Shown: positions 44,667 through 53,389, counted from the stretch's first letter. The stretch is DNA of 53,389 nucleotides from Halomonas maura (GCF_030409305.1 NZ_JAUFPQ010000019.1:1-53389); one strand, 5' to 3'. Notes: generated from the letters alone by a model not told the origin. Made by a program: numbers and translations.

Positions 44667-47600
44667 GTCACTTGTGGAAATTCTCGACCCAGACGTCGAA
44701 ATTGATGAAACCGCCGGCCTGCAGAAGGACGACGTCGACCTCGGCGTCACGCCGCTGCCGGCCGACTTCGCTGCTCGCTTGAGTACCCTCGGCGCCCCGG
44801 CGAGTCCCGACGAGGCCGCCGTCAGTTCTGGCAGCGCGGTGCGGTATTCGCCGGCGGGAGTCCTCGGCAACGTCGCTCTCACCGACAGCAACGGCGACCC
44901 ATTGGCCGGCGTGGACAGCGGGTTCGACCGGACCTCCACCGGGAACGATATCCTGCTCTACACCGATGACGGGAACGACAACATCGTCCTGGGTCGGGAC
45001 GCCGTGACCGATGAGATCGTGTTCGCGATCTATCTGACGGAACCGGCAGGCGATCCGCTCGAATCCAGCATCTGGGTCGTCGAGTATGACGCCATCGAGC
45101 ACGATGGTGCGGACACGCTCAACGACGGTGACGGCAACGACCACGACGCGTCCTACGACCTCGCGAACCTCGTCTACGTGACCGCCTTCGAGGAGCAAAC
45201 CTTCTCCTTCGCCAACGCGCCCGCCGGCAACAACCTCCACATGGGGTTCGGCACTGCCTCGCAGGCGCTGGTGATCACGGGCGAGGCTCCGGCCAACGAA
45301 TCCGAGGGCGAAAATGTCTCGTCAGGCGACACCGTCAACAGCAGCGGCGCGACGGACACGACGCTCGGCACCAACGGGCAGCAGATCAAGGCGCAGGATG
45401 CCATCGTCGTCACCTTCGTCACCGGCGCCAATCCGGATTATCTCGCTGGCCCCGGAGCCGGAAATAATCCCGGACAGCCCCTCAGTCCGACCGAGGCGAA
45501 CGAAGAAGACAAGATCGAGTTCAGCGGCTATGTCCTCGCCAATTCGGCGGAGTTCACCATCTCGCAGATGACGCCGGGCAACACGAACACCACCACCAGC
45601 CTGGAGATCCACGCCTACCTGACCGCCGATAGCAGTGGCGATGCCTACATCGACGACAACCCGCTCGTCGACGGCGACACGGCGATCAACATCACCACCG
45701 ACTCGGTCGAGGTCCTCCGCGGCGGCGTCAACGTCGTCGGCACCCTGGGCGTCAGCGTCGACTACACGGGCGATGGGGTGGTCGTCACGGGCGTGAAGGA
45801 CGACGACGTCGTCCGGTACGCGACCGACAGCGACCACAACCGCGTGCTGATCCGCAACGACCAGCCGGAGAAGGGCTCGGGCAGCAACGTCGCCTTCGAC
45901 CTCGGCGGCTTCACGCTGACCGAAGTCGCAGGTGACACCGACGAGGTCGGGTCGAAGATCTTCTTTTACGACGACGGGCCTTTTGCGTCCGCGAATGCCA
46001 CGGTGCTGCTCGACGACGACGCGCTGGCGGGCGGCAATCCGGGCGGCGTGGGCGACGACGTCGACGCGGCCAATACCTTCGGGACGCTGGGGCACTCCTT
46101 CGGCGCCGACGGCGCGGGCAGCATCGCCTGGCTGACCAGCGGCGCGCCGGCGGGCTTCAGCTACGCGCTCAACGGCACCGACCTGGAGATCTCGCAGAAC
46201 GGCGAAGTGAAGCTGACGCTCACCGTCAACGCCACCACCGGCGCCTACACGGTGACGCAGAACAACCCGATCGATCACGTTGCCGGCAACGACGAGAACA
46301 ACCAGACCTTCACCGTGAACTATCGCGTGACAGACGCTGACGGCGACTTCACCGATTCCGGCAATGAGCTCGTTCCCCCCGACGGCTCGATCGATATCAA
46401 TGTCGATGACGACACCCCGACGGTGGCGGCCAACGCCACGGTGCTGCTCGACGACGACGCGCTGGCGGGCGGCAATCCGGGCGGCGTGGGCGACGATGCC
46501 GACGCGGCCAACACCTCCGGCACGCTGGGGCACAGCTTCGGCGCCGACGGCGCGGGCAGCATCGCCTGGCTGACCACGGGTGCGCCGACGGGCTTCAGCT
46601 ACGCGCCCGACGGTGACAACCTGCTGATCAAGCAGGGCACCACCACGGTGATCACGCTGACGCTGATCCCCACCACCGGCGCCTACACGGTGACGCAGAA
46701 CAACCCGATCGCCCATGCCGCCGGGAACGACGAGAACAACCAGCTGTTCACCGTGGCCTACCGCGTGACCGATAGCGATGACGACACCGCCGAGGGCTCG
46801 ATCGACATCAACGTCGACGACGACACGCCGACGGTGGCGGCCAACGCGACGGTGGCGTTCGACGACGACGCGCTGTCGGGCGGCAATCCGGGCGGCACCG
46901 GCGACGACACCCCCGACACGGCCAACACCTCCGGCACGCTGGGGCACAGCTTCGGCGCTGACGGCGCGGGCAGCATCGCCTGGTTGACCACCGGCGCGCC
47001 GGCGGGCTTCGCCTACGTGCCCTCCGGTGACGACCTGCTGATCCAGCAGGACGGCACCACGGTGATCACGCTGACGCTCAACACCGCGACCGGGGCCTAC
47101 ACGGCGACGCAGAACGCGCCGATCGCCCATGCCGCGGGGAACGACGAGAACAACCAGCTGTTCACCGTGGCCTACCGCGTGACCGACGGCGATAGCGACT
47201 TCGTCGACGGCTCGATCGGCATCAATGTCGACGACGACACCCCGACGGTGGCGGCCAACGCCACGGTGCTGCTCGACGACGACGCGCTGGCGGGCGGCAA
47301 TCCGGGCGGCGTGGGCGACGACGTCGACGCGGCCAATACCTCCGGCACGCTGGGGCACTCCTTCGGCGCCGACGGCGCGGGCAGCATCGAATGGCTGGAA
47401 AGCGGCGCGCCGGCGGGGTTCACCTACGAGCTCTCGGGTGGCGACCTGCTGGTCAAGCAGGGTAGCACCACCGTGCTGACGCTCACCGTGAACGCGACGA
47501 CGGGCGCCTACACGGTGACGCAGAACAACCCGATCGCCCATGCCGCGGGGAACGACGAGAACAACCAGCTGTTCAGCGTGGCCTACCGGGTGACCGATAG

Positions 47601-49098
47601 CGACGACGATACCGCCGAGGGCTCGATCGGCATCAATGTCGATGACGACACCCCGACGGTGGCGGCGAACGCCACGGTGCTGCTCGACGACGACGCGCTG
47701 GCGGGCGGCAATCCGGGTGGCGTGGGCGACGATGCCGACGCGGCCAATACCTCCGGCACGCTGGGGCACTCGTTCGGGGCCGACGGCGCGGGCAGCATCG
47801 CCTGGCTGACCAGTGGCGCGCCTTCGGGCTTCAGCTACGTGCCCGACGGTGACAACCTGCTGATCAAGCAGGGCACCACCACGGTGATCACGCTGACGCT
47901 GATCCCCACCACCGGCGCCTACACGGCGACGCAGAACAACCCGATCGACCACGTCGCCGGGAATGAAGAGAACAACCAGCTGTTCAGCGTGGCCTACCGG
48001 GTGACCGACGGCGATGACGACACCGCCGACGGCTCGATCGACATCAATGTCGATGACGACACGCCGACGATTGCCGTCGGCGATGCCAGCGGCACCTATG
48101 CGGATCCGGCCGAAGCTACGGGCACCTTCCTCGACGGCCCCGGGGCCGACGGGTTCGGCGATCTGTCGATCACCTTCGATTCGTACGAGATCGACGATCT
48201 GGGTGTCAGCTCGACGTCGGGGGATGCCGACATCACCTTCACCGAGACGGTCACCGATACGACCTGGACGGGTAGCATTGATAAGGACTTCAACGGGGAC
48301 GGCGAGCCCGACCTTGTCGAATTCACCTTGGATGTCGATCGCGACAGCGACTCTTACACGGTCACCGTCGATACCCCGCCGGGCCAAGTCGTCGTGCTGT
48401 CGACGGAGGAGGGCTCGCTGGATGCCGGCGGACCCGACCCGGTTCGCACGCTGACCCTGACGAATGCCAGCCAGGTCGTGTTCTCCGCCGTGGTTCCCAC
48501 GACCGAACCGGGCGATATTTCGGACTTCCTCAACGAGTCGGAGGCCTTCATCGAAGATAATGCCGACCACCTGAGCGACGATGAGATGAACGTCAGCACC
48601 GCCGGCATCGGGAACGACAACAACAACTTCGACGGCAACGCGAACTCGGGCATCGACGGAGATACGACGAGGGGCGGAAAGGTTGACGAGAGCTTCGTCG
48701 TCGATCCGACCGACTTCGACGTGAGCAGCGTCAAGGTCTACATCGACAACTCGGTGGGTGGCTACGACAATCCTCCAGAAGAGCTCTACTACCTCGTCTA
48801 CGACGCGGACGGCAACACGGAGGGCGACCCGATCCTCGTCACGGATACGGATCTTTCGCCGGAAGCGGGCGGTCAGGTCAGCTTCGTGATCGGCGATCCC
48901 GAAGGCGAGAACAACATCGACGCGGTGCAACTGTTCATGGGCAGTGGGACCATCAAGATCCCGGTGATCGAGTTCACCACCTCCGAGTCGTTCGATCCGG
49001 AAGACCTCGCGATGAACTTCACCGCGACGCTCGAGGACGGCGATCAGGACACCGCGACGGACACGTTCTCCGTGTTCTTCGACAACCCTATCGCTTGA
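44659..49098 (+). CDS. Large repeat adhesin, predicted type I secretion substrate (1479 aa)
   Basis: This acidic Asp/Thr/Gly-rich surface protein has an N-terminal domain of ~440 residues homologous to that of the adhesin at 49845, including FSFANAPAGNNLHMGFG and YATDSDHNRVLIRNDQ. Five tandem repeats of about 137-146 residues then run from residue 445 to about 1139. Each starts ANATV(L/A)(L/F)DDDAL and ends SI(D/G)INVDDDTP. The repeats resemble T1SS-143/DUF5801-type repeats of secreted RTX-like adhesins. A C-terminal region of ~340 residues follows, ending DTATDTFSVFFDNPIA. An acidic C-terminus ending in hydrophobic residues is typical of type I signals. No RTX nonapeptide array is clear. GGAGG precedes the ATG. 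A terminator follows directly. Confidence 0.88.
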   Translation: MAESLVEILDPDVEIDETAGLQKDDVDLGVTPLPADFAARLSTLGAPASPDEAAVSSGSAVRYSPAGVLGNVALTDSNGDPLAGVDSGFDRTSTGNDILLYTDDGNDNIVLGRDAVTDEIVFAIYLTEPAGDPLESSIWVVEYDAIEHDGADTLNDGDGNDHDASYDLANLVYVTAFEEQTFSFANAPAGNNLHMGFGTASQALVITGEAPANESEGENVSSGDTVNSSGATDTTLGTNGQQIKAQDAIVVTFVTGANPDYLAGPGAGNNPGQPLSPTEANEEDKIEFSGYVLANSAEFTISQMTPGNTNTTTSLEIHAYLTADSSGDAYIDDNPLVDGDTAINITTDSVEVLRGGVNVVGTLGVSVDYTGDGVVVTGVKDDDVVRYATDSDHNRVLIRNDQPEKGSGSNVAFDLGGFTLTEVAGDTDEVGSKIFFYDDGPFASANATVLLDDDALAGGNPGGVGDDVDAANTFGTLGHSFGADGAGSIAWLTSGAPAGFSYALNGTDLEISQNGEVKLTLTVNATTGAYTVTQNNPIDHVAGNDENNQTFTVNYRVTDADGDFTDSGNELVPPDGSIDINVDDDTPTVAANATVLLDDDALAGGNPGGVGDDADAANTSGTLGHSFGADGAGSIAWLTTGAPTGFSYAPDGDNLLIKQGTTTVITLTLIPTTGAYTVTQNNPIAHAAGNDENNQLFTVAYRVTDSDDDTAEGSIDINVDDDTPTVAANATVAFDDDALSGGNPGGTGDDTPDTANTSGTLGHSFGADGAGSIAWLTTGAPAGFAYVPSGDDLLIQQDGTTVITLTLNTATGAYTATQNAPIAHAAGNDENNQLFTVAYRVTDGDSDFVDGSIGINVDDDTPTVAANATVLLDDDALAGGNPGGVGDDVDAANTSGTLGHSFGADGAGSIEWLESGAPAGFTYELSGGDLLVKQGSTTVLTLTVNATTGAYTVTQNNPIAHAAGNDENNQLFSVAYRVTDSDDDTAEGSIGINVDDDTPTVAANATVLLDDDALAGGNPGGVGDDADAANTSGTLGHSFGADGAGSIAWLTSGAPSGFSYVPDGDNLLIKQGTTTVITLTLIPTTGAYTATQNNPIDHVAGNEENNQLFSVAYRVTDGDDDTADGSIDINVDDDTPTIAVGDASGTYADPAEATGTFLDGPGADGFGDLSITFDSYEIDDLGVSSTSGDADITFTETVTDTTWTGSIDKDFNGDGEPDLVEFTLDVDRDSDSYTVTVDTPPGQVVVLSTEEGSLDAGGPDPVRTLTLTNASQVVFSAVVPTTEPGDISDFLNESEAFIEDNADHLSDDEMNVSTAGIGNDNNNFDGNANSGIDGDTTRGGKVDESFVVDPTDFDVSSVKVYIDNSVGGYDNPPEELYYLVYDADGNTEGDPILVTDTDLSPEAGGQVSFVIGDPEGENNIDAVQLFMGSGTIKIPVIEFTTSESFDPEDLAMNFTATLEDGDQDTATDTFSVFFDNPIA
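45991..48075 (+). repeat. Five tandem ~411-438-bp repeats in the 1479-aa adhesin
   Basis: Units start at 45991, 46429, 46840, 47254 and 47665, each at GC(C/G)AA(C/T)GC(C/G)ACGGTG, with periods of 438, 411, 414 and 411 bp. Units 1, 2, 4 and 5 share long identical stretches, such as GACGACGACGCGCTGGCGGG. Confidence 0.9.
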
Positions 49099-49112
49099 TG
49101 GCCATCCTTAGC

Positions 49113-49150
49113 CGGGCCGACCCGCATGACGCGGGCCGGCCCGTTTTTTT
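49113..49150 (+). terminator. Rho-independent terminator of the exporter-adhesin operon
   Basis: GGGCCGACCCGC pairs with GCGGGCCGGCCC (one A/C mismatch, 5-nt loop), followed by a run of seven T. It lies 15 bp after the adhesin stop. Confidence 0.85.
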
Positions 49151-49220
49151 GGGGTCTTCGCACATCCGGCAGGCGGCCTGATTCCCCCCGCGATATCGAG
49201 GGAAAGGGGCCTGTCGTTGG

Positions 49221-49408
49221 GCGCCAGGCAGGGGGCGCCGCCGGGCACTATGGGCCAACCATACTCGAGTCTTGCATTTTTCACCCCAGCGGTCCTGCAG
49301 GCGCTGCTAGGTTTCTCAGTGCAACGGCCTGTGGACCCGTGTAACCGACACAAGCCATGGGCGCATCATGCTGAACAAGGCGAGCGTGCCGGTCGATGTC
49401 AGCGTCGT
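49221..49408 (+). repeat. Module leader repeat, copy 3 (upstream of the giant adhesin)
   Basis: GCGCCAGGCAGGGGGCGCC, GGGCACTATGGGCCAACCAT, ACTCGAGTCTTGCATTTTTC and GCGCTGCTAGG match copies 1 and 2. It is followed not by an exporter gene but by a fragment of the adaptor gene. Confidence 0.8.
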
Positions 49409-49693
49409 GGTCGAGGCCTGGGGCCGGACCACGATATCGACCGATGCCACCCCGGCCAGCCGGCGGAGATCCGCTTCTCCACCGCCGATGCGCGCGCGAA
49501 TGGCATCGCGGCGGGGGAACGTCGCCGGCGCCGATAGGCGGGTGGACGAGGAAAGTCGCCAGCATATCACGGCATGTTGCAGCGGCTGTCCGGGATGCCG
49601 GCCGCGGTGATTCGCATCGCCGAATGGGCCCGCGTGAGCCATATCGCCAAGCCGATGACCGACACGCTGGCCCGCACCATCAGGGAAGGATGA
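49409..49693 (+). pseudogene. Remnant of the HlyD-family adaptor (C-terminal end), module 3
   Basis: The text CCCCGGCCAGCCGGCGGAGA at 49450-49469 and its flanks align with the intact adaptor at about 43981-44000. The end reads, in pieces, GMPAAVIRIAEWARVSHIAK then PMTDTLARTIREG and a stop at 49691-49693. Frameshifts and internal deletions make it nonfunctional. No ATPase sequence remains here. Confidence 0.85.
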
Positions 49694-49844
49694 ATAACGA
49701 AGCATGAAGGACCGCCTGGGGCGGGGCGATGCCCCCTCGGGAAGGGTCCGACGCAGGGCATGGGTCAGCTCAATGTCACCAATGGTTTCCCGCGGGGCAG
49801 GAAGCGATCGCTTCCCCAGCTCCGGGTACCAATGGAGGTGGGTC
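49694..49844 (+). repeat. Adaptor-adhesin spacer repeat, copy 3
   Basis: It contains CCGCCTGGGGCGGGGCGATG, CCCCCTCGGGAAGG, GCAGGGCATGGGTC and CACCAATGG in the order of the other two spacers. It ends with GGAGGTGGGTC as the ribosome-binding site of the giant adhesin. Confidence 0.75.
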
Positions 49845-52800
49845 ATGTCAGAAGATATCCTGCAAGTCGCGAATCCCATCACGGTCGACGAATCCCCGGG
49901 CGTTACGGACGATGAGATCACCGTCGCCGCCGGGCAACTGATTCTTCCCGATCTCTATACCGAGTTCGGCACGCCCGAGAACATCGCCTGCAAGACGGGC
50001 ATGATCAGCACCCCGGAGGGGGTGACGGCCATCGGCTGGGCGGCGGACGAGGATGGCAACCCCGTCAGCGACCTCGCCAGCGGCCTGACGGCACTTGACC
50101 CCGATTCGGGGGGGTACGAAGCGGTGACGCTCGATACCGCCCCGGGCGATGACAATGTGCTCATCGGCACGACAACGTCGGGCCATGTGGCCTTCGTCGC
50201 GGTGATCGTGGAGGCCGAGGACGGTCTATCGTCCGACGTCTATCTGCTGGACTACCTGCCGAAACAGCATCCCGACGACACGGACCCCGATGATACCGTC
50301 ACGCTGGACAGCCTCTTCGTCAATGTCGCCGTGGAGGAGGACATCGAGTTTGACTTCGAGGGTGCCCCTTCGGGAAACAACGACTTCATGGCGTTCGGCG
50401 AGCCCGACGGGGTCGCGATCGTGGTCACCGGCCGTACCCCCGGTGAGGAGGTCAACAGCAGCAAATCCGGGAACGAACCCACGTCGCTGGCCGCCAACAG
50501 CAACAACATCAACGTCGGAGAAGGGCTGGTCGTCACCTATGTGAACGACATGGAAGACAACTACATCGTCCCAGACCTGTCCGGGCCCGAGGCGAACGAC
50601 CCGAATAACATTCAGTTCGACTCGTTGCAGACGGCCACGGAAGCGTCGGTGACCATCGTCAAGGTGGGCCCGGGCAGCACGACCGCGACGGTGCATATCA
50701 CCGCGTTGTCCACTGAACAGGAGGAAGGCGCTGGCTTTATCCCGGGCATCAACGACGACGAGACCGTCCCCATCACCGCGGTCTTCGTCAACGGCGATCC
50801 TGTTGACCTCGTCACGCTTGAAGGTAGTGACACCGTGATAATCACGGGCATTACGAACAACGATGAGATCACCTTCGTGACCGAAGGCGACCATAACCGG
50901 GTCGTCGTGGAGAACGGCGGGACGGGCAATGCCAGGTTCAACCTCGGTGGCGTCGCCATTGCCGACGTCACGACGGTGAGTGACGCGGATCCCGTCACCC
51001 TCGCGTTCGACGACGATGCCCCGGCGGTCGACGCCAACGCGACCGTGCAGCTCGACGACGACGCGCTGCCGGACGGCAATGCCGGCGGTGTGGGTGACGA
51101 CCCGGATGGCGTGAACACCACGGGCACGCTCGCCCACGACTTCGGCGCGGACGGCCCCGGCAGCATCGAATGGCTGGAAAGCGGCGCGCCGAGTGGCTTC
51201 AGCTATGCGCTGAACGGCGATGACCTGGAGATCTCGCAGGACGGCGAGGGGGTGGTGCTGACCCTGACCGTCGATGGCGACGGCAATTACACCGTCACCC
51301 AGAACAGTCCGATCCTGCATGTCCCGGGAAACAACGAGAACAACCAGGCGTTCACCGTCGGCTACCGGGTCACCGATGGTGACGACGACTTCGTCGACGG
51401 CTCCCTCGCGATCGACGTCGACGACGATACCCCGGTCGTCGACGCCGGCGCCGAGGCGCCGTCGCTGGAGGTGGACGAAAGCGACTTCGCCACCGATGCC
51501 ACGGCGTCCTTCGCCGCGGTGTTCGCGCCGAGCTTCGGCGCCGACGGTCCCGGCGCGGGCGGGGGCCTGAGCTACGCGCTCTCGGTGACCGACCCGGCGA
51601 GCGGCCTGGTGGATACGCTGACCGGTCAGGACGTGACGCTGGCGCTGGACGGCGGCGATGTCGTCGGCAGCAACGACGACGGTGACGAGGTGCTGCGGAT
51701 CGGCGTCGACGGCGACGGCAACGTGACCCTCGACCAGAGCCGGGCGGTGGTCCATCCGGACGACAGCGATCCGGACGACCTGATCACCCTGGCCGCCGAC
51801 AAGGTCGGGCTGACGGCCATGGCGACGGACGGCGACGACGACAGCGCCGAGCTGACCATCGACCTCTCGCCGTCGCTGGGCCTACGTGACGACGGGCCGA
51901 CGGTCGACGCCGGTGCCGAGGCGCCGGCGCTGGAGGTGGACGAGAGCGACTTCGCCACCGATGACACGGCGTCCTTCGCCGCGGTGTTCGATCCGAGCTT
52001 CGGCGCCGACGGTCCCGGCGCGGGCGGGGGCCTGAGCTACGCGCTCTCGGTGACCGACCCGGCGAGCGGCCTGGTGGATACGCTGACCGGTCAGCCGGTG
52101 ACGCTCGCGCTGGATGGCGATGACGTGGTCGGCAGCAACGATGACGGCGACGAGGTGCTGCGGATCAGCGTCGACGGCGACGGCAACGTGACCCTCGACC
52201 AGAGCCGGGCGGTGGTCCATCCGGACGATAGCGACCCGGACGACCTGATCACCCTGGCCGCCGACAAGGTCGGGCTGACGGCGACGGCGACGGACGGCGA
52301 CGACGACAGCGCCGAGCTGACCATCGACCTCTCGCCGTCGCTGGGCCTGCGTGACGACGGGCCGGCGGTCGACGCCGGTGCCGAGGCGCCGGCGCTGGAG
52401 GTGGACGAGAGCGACTTCGCCACCGATGACACGGCGTCCTTCGCCGCGGTGTTCGCGCCGAGCTTCGGCGCCGACGGTCCCGGGGCGGGCGGGGGCCTGA
52501 GCTACGCGCTCTCGGTGACCGACCCGGCGAGCGGCCTGACGGATACGCTGACCGGTCAGCCGGTGACGCTCGCGCTGGATGGCGATGACGTGGTCGGCAG
52601 CAACGACGACGGTGACGAGGTGCTGCGGATCGGCGTCGACGGCGACGGCAACGTGACCCTCGACCAGAGCCGGGCGGTGGTCCATCCGGACGACAGCGAT
52701 CCGGACGACCTGATCACCCTGGCCGCCGACAAGGTCGGGCTGACGGCCACGGCGACGGACGGCGACGACGACAGCGCCGAGCTGACCATCGACCTCTCGC

Positions 52801-53389
52801 CGTCGCTGGGCCTGCGTGACGACGGGCCGGCGGTCGTCGCCGGCGCCGAGGCGCCGTCCCTGGAGGTGGACGAAAGCGACTTCGCCACCGATGCCACGGC
52901 GTCCTTCGCCGCGGTGTTCGATCCGAGCTTCGGCGCCGACGGTCCCGGCGCGGGCGGGGGCCTGAGCTACGCGCTCTCGGTGACCGACCCGGCGAGCGGC
53001 CTGGTGGATACGCTGACCGGTCAGGACGTGACGCTCGCGCTGGATGGCGATGACGTGGTCGGCAGCAACGACGACGGTGACGAGGTGCTGCGGATCGGCG
53101 TCGACGGCGACGGCAACGTGACCCTCGACCAGAGCCGGGCGGTGGTCCATCCGGACGACAGCGATCCGGACGACCTGATCACCCTGACCGCCGACAAGGT
53201 CGGGCTGACGGCCACGGCGACGGACGGCGACGACGACAGCGCCGAGCTGACCATCGACCTCTCGCCGTCGCTGGGCCTGCGTGACGACGGGCCGGCGGTC
53301 GTCGCCGGTGCCGCGGCGCCGTCGCTGGAGGTGGACGAGAGCGACTTCGCCACCGATGCCACGGCGTCCTTCGCCGCGGTGTTCGCGCC
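49845..53389 (+). CDS. Giant repeat adhesin, predicted type I secretion substrate (partial, 3' end outside)
   Basis: The frame is open from ATG 49845 to the window end (1181 codons, no stop). The N-terminal ~390 residues (MSEDILQVANPITVDESPGV at the start) are homologous to the N-terminal domain of the 1479-aa adhesin and to the 84-residue stump. Residues 396-532 form one T1SS-143-like repeat (DANATVQLDDDALPDGNAGG). From residue 533 a different 155-residue repeat begins (GAEAPSLEVDESDFATDATA), resembling DUF5801-type domains, with four complete copies and a fifth cut by the window edge. It is very acidic, as expected for a calcium-binding surface protein of a halophile. No exporter is encoded beside it, so it probably uses the exporter at 41075-44276. 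The C-terminal signal is not visible. Confidence 0.88.
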   Translation, partial: MSEDILQVANPITVDESPGVTDDEITVAAGQLILPDLYTEFGTPENIACKTGMISTPEGVTAIGWAADEDGNPVSDLASGLTALDPDSGGYEAVTLDTAPGDDNVLIGTTTSGHVAFVAVIVEAEDGLSSDVYLLDYLPKQHPDDTDPDDTVTLDSLFVNVAVEEDIEFDFEGAPSGNNDFMAFGEPDGVAIVVTGRTPGEEVNSSKSGNEPTSLAANSNNINVGEGLVVTYVNDMEDNYIVPDLSGPEANDPNNIQFDSLQTATEASVTIVKVGPGSTTATVHITALSTEQEEGAGFIPGINDDETVPITAVFVNGDPVDLVTLEGSDTVIITGITNNDEITFVTEGDHNRVVVENGGTGNARFNLGGVAIADVTTVSDADPVTLAFDDDAPAVDANATVQLDDDALPDGNAGGVGDDPDGVNTTGTLAHDFGADGPGSIEWLESGAPSGFSYALNGDDLEISQDGEGVVLTLTVDGDGNYTVTQNSPILHVPGNNENNQAFTVGYRVTDGDDDFVDGSLAIDVDDDTPVVDAGAEAPSLEVDESDFATDATASFAAVFAPSFGADGPGAGGGLSYALSVTDPASGLVDTLTGQDVTLALDGGDVVGSNDDGDEVLRIGVDGDGNVTLDQSRAVVHPDDSDPDDLITLAADKVGLTAMATDGDDDSAELTIDLSPSLGLRDDGPTVDAGAEAPALEVDESDFATDDTASFAAVFDPSFGADGPGAGGGLSYALSVTDPASGLVDTLTGQPVTLALDGDDVVGSNDDGDEVLRISVDGDGNVTLDQSRAVVHPDDSDPDDLITLAADKVGLTATATDGDDDSAELTIDLSPSLGLRDDGPAVDAGAEAPALEVDESDFATDDTASFAAVFAPSFGADGPGAGGGLSYALSVTDPASGLTDTLTGQPVTLALDGDDVVGSNDDGDEVLRIGVDGDGNVTLDQSRAVVHPDDSDPDDLITLAADKVGLTATATDGDDDSAELTIDLSPSLGLRDDGPAVVAGAEAPSLEVDESDFATDATASFAAVFDPSFGADGPGAGGGLSYALSVTDPASGLVDTLTGQDVTLALDGDDVVGSNDDGDEVLRIGVDGDGNVTLDQSRAVVHPDDSDPDDLITLTADKVGLTATATDGDDDSAELTIDLSPSLGLRDDGPAVVAGAAAPSLEVDESDFATDATASFAAVFA
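51441..53389 (+). repeat. 465-bp tandem repeats in the giant adhesin
   Basis: Units start at 51441, 51906, 52371, 52836 and 53301, each at G(A/T)CGCCGG(C/T)G. The period is exactly 465 bp every time, and differences between units are few and scattered. The array continues past the window end. Confidence 0.95.

Noticed and set aside
44941..45000. Possible RTX calcium-binding nonapeptides (TGNDILLYTDDGNDNIVLG)
   Set aside because: Only one isolated GND-type stretch without GGxGxD tandem periodicity. It is better seen as part of the conserved N-terminal domain, since the giant adhesin has an equivalent (PGDDNVLIG).
45322..48930. A 1202-codon open frame on the minus strand, and similar long ones at 50226-51755 and 51882-53150
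   Set aside because: They lie exactly antisense to the repeat adhesins and repeat with the same period. GC-rich Asp/Gly codons leave few stops on the opposite strand. The translations have no start context and only monotonous Arg/Val/Gly sequence.
51441..53389. Regular repeats considered as a CRISPR array or satellite
   Set aside because: The period is 465 bp, the frame stays open, and units translate into a domain-sized repeat. There are no short repeats with unique spacers.
49845..53389. LapA-type adhesin with an N-terminal retention module and LapG cleavage site
   Set aside because: The N-terminus (MSEDILQVANPITVDE) does not resemble the LapA retention module, no TAAG-type site was seen in the expected position, and no lapD/lapG genes are in the window.

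Overview
The window is GC-rich, densely coded chromosomal DNA from a gammaproteobacterium, most likely a member of the Halomonadaceae (Halomonas or a close relative). This rests on the ftsB-ispD-ispF-truD-surE-pcm-nlpD-rpoS order, Entner-Doudoroff sugar genes beside a Pseudomonas-type fruBKA operon, a short-LOV protein of the Pseudomonas putida type, and acidic secreted proteins. The genus is inference; I see no rRNA or tRNA gene, CRISPR array, insertion sequence or prophage.

Region 1 (1-13.6 kb) handles hexoses. The minus-strand unit fruB-fruK-fruA-pgi imports fructose as fructose-1-phosphate through a self-contained phosphotransferase system and leads to glucose-6-phosphate. Divergent cra (fruR) is separated from it by two Cra-like operators. 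A second minus-strand unit holds a hexose-6-phosphate mutarotase, an aldo/keto reductase and a fructokinase. Glucokinase and 6-phosphogluconate dehydratase follow. A HexR-like site lies upstream of edd, and palindrome-rich, repeat-like DNA lies between glk and edd.

Region 2 (13.7-39.9 kb) is housekeeping. A FemAB-like protein is followed by the tightly overlapping ftsB-ispD-ispF-truD-surE-pcm-popT(DUF368)-nlpD-rpoS run (division, isoprenoids, tRNA pseudouridine, repair, undecaprenyl-phosphate recycling, amidase activation, stress sigma factor). Then come alr, an LpxL-type acyltransferase, two membrane proteins, ettA, a small PA3496-like protein, a short LOV photoreceptor, an MFS permease, a SelW-like redox protein, an EamA transporter, tesA divergent from ybbA-ybbP, a two-domain polyphosphate:AMP phosphotransferase, an unrecognised exported protein, and glyA.

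Region 3 (39.9 kb to the end) is accessory and the most interesting. Three related modules lie in tandem, each starting with the same ~150-bp leader. Module 1 is a deletion scar that keeps the start of an exporter ATPase, the end of a membrane fusion protein and the two ends of an adhesin. Module 2 is complete: type I secretion ABC exporter, HlyD-family adaptor, a truncated 84-aa adhesin-start ORF, and a 1479-aa repeat adhesin with a terminator. Module 3 has lost its exporter genes but keeps its leader and a very large adhesin that runs off the window and contains near-identical 465-bp repeats. One exporter probably now serves at least two surface proteins. The layout looks like repeated duplication, deletion and replacement of adhesin cassettes behind conserved flanks.
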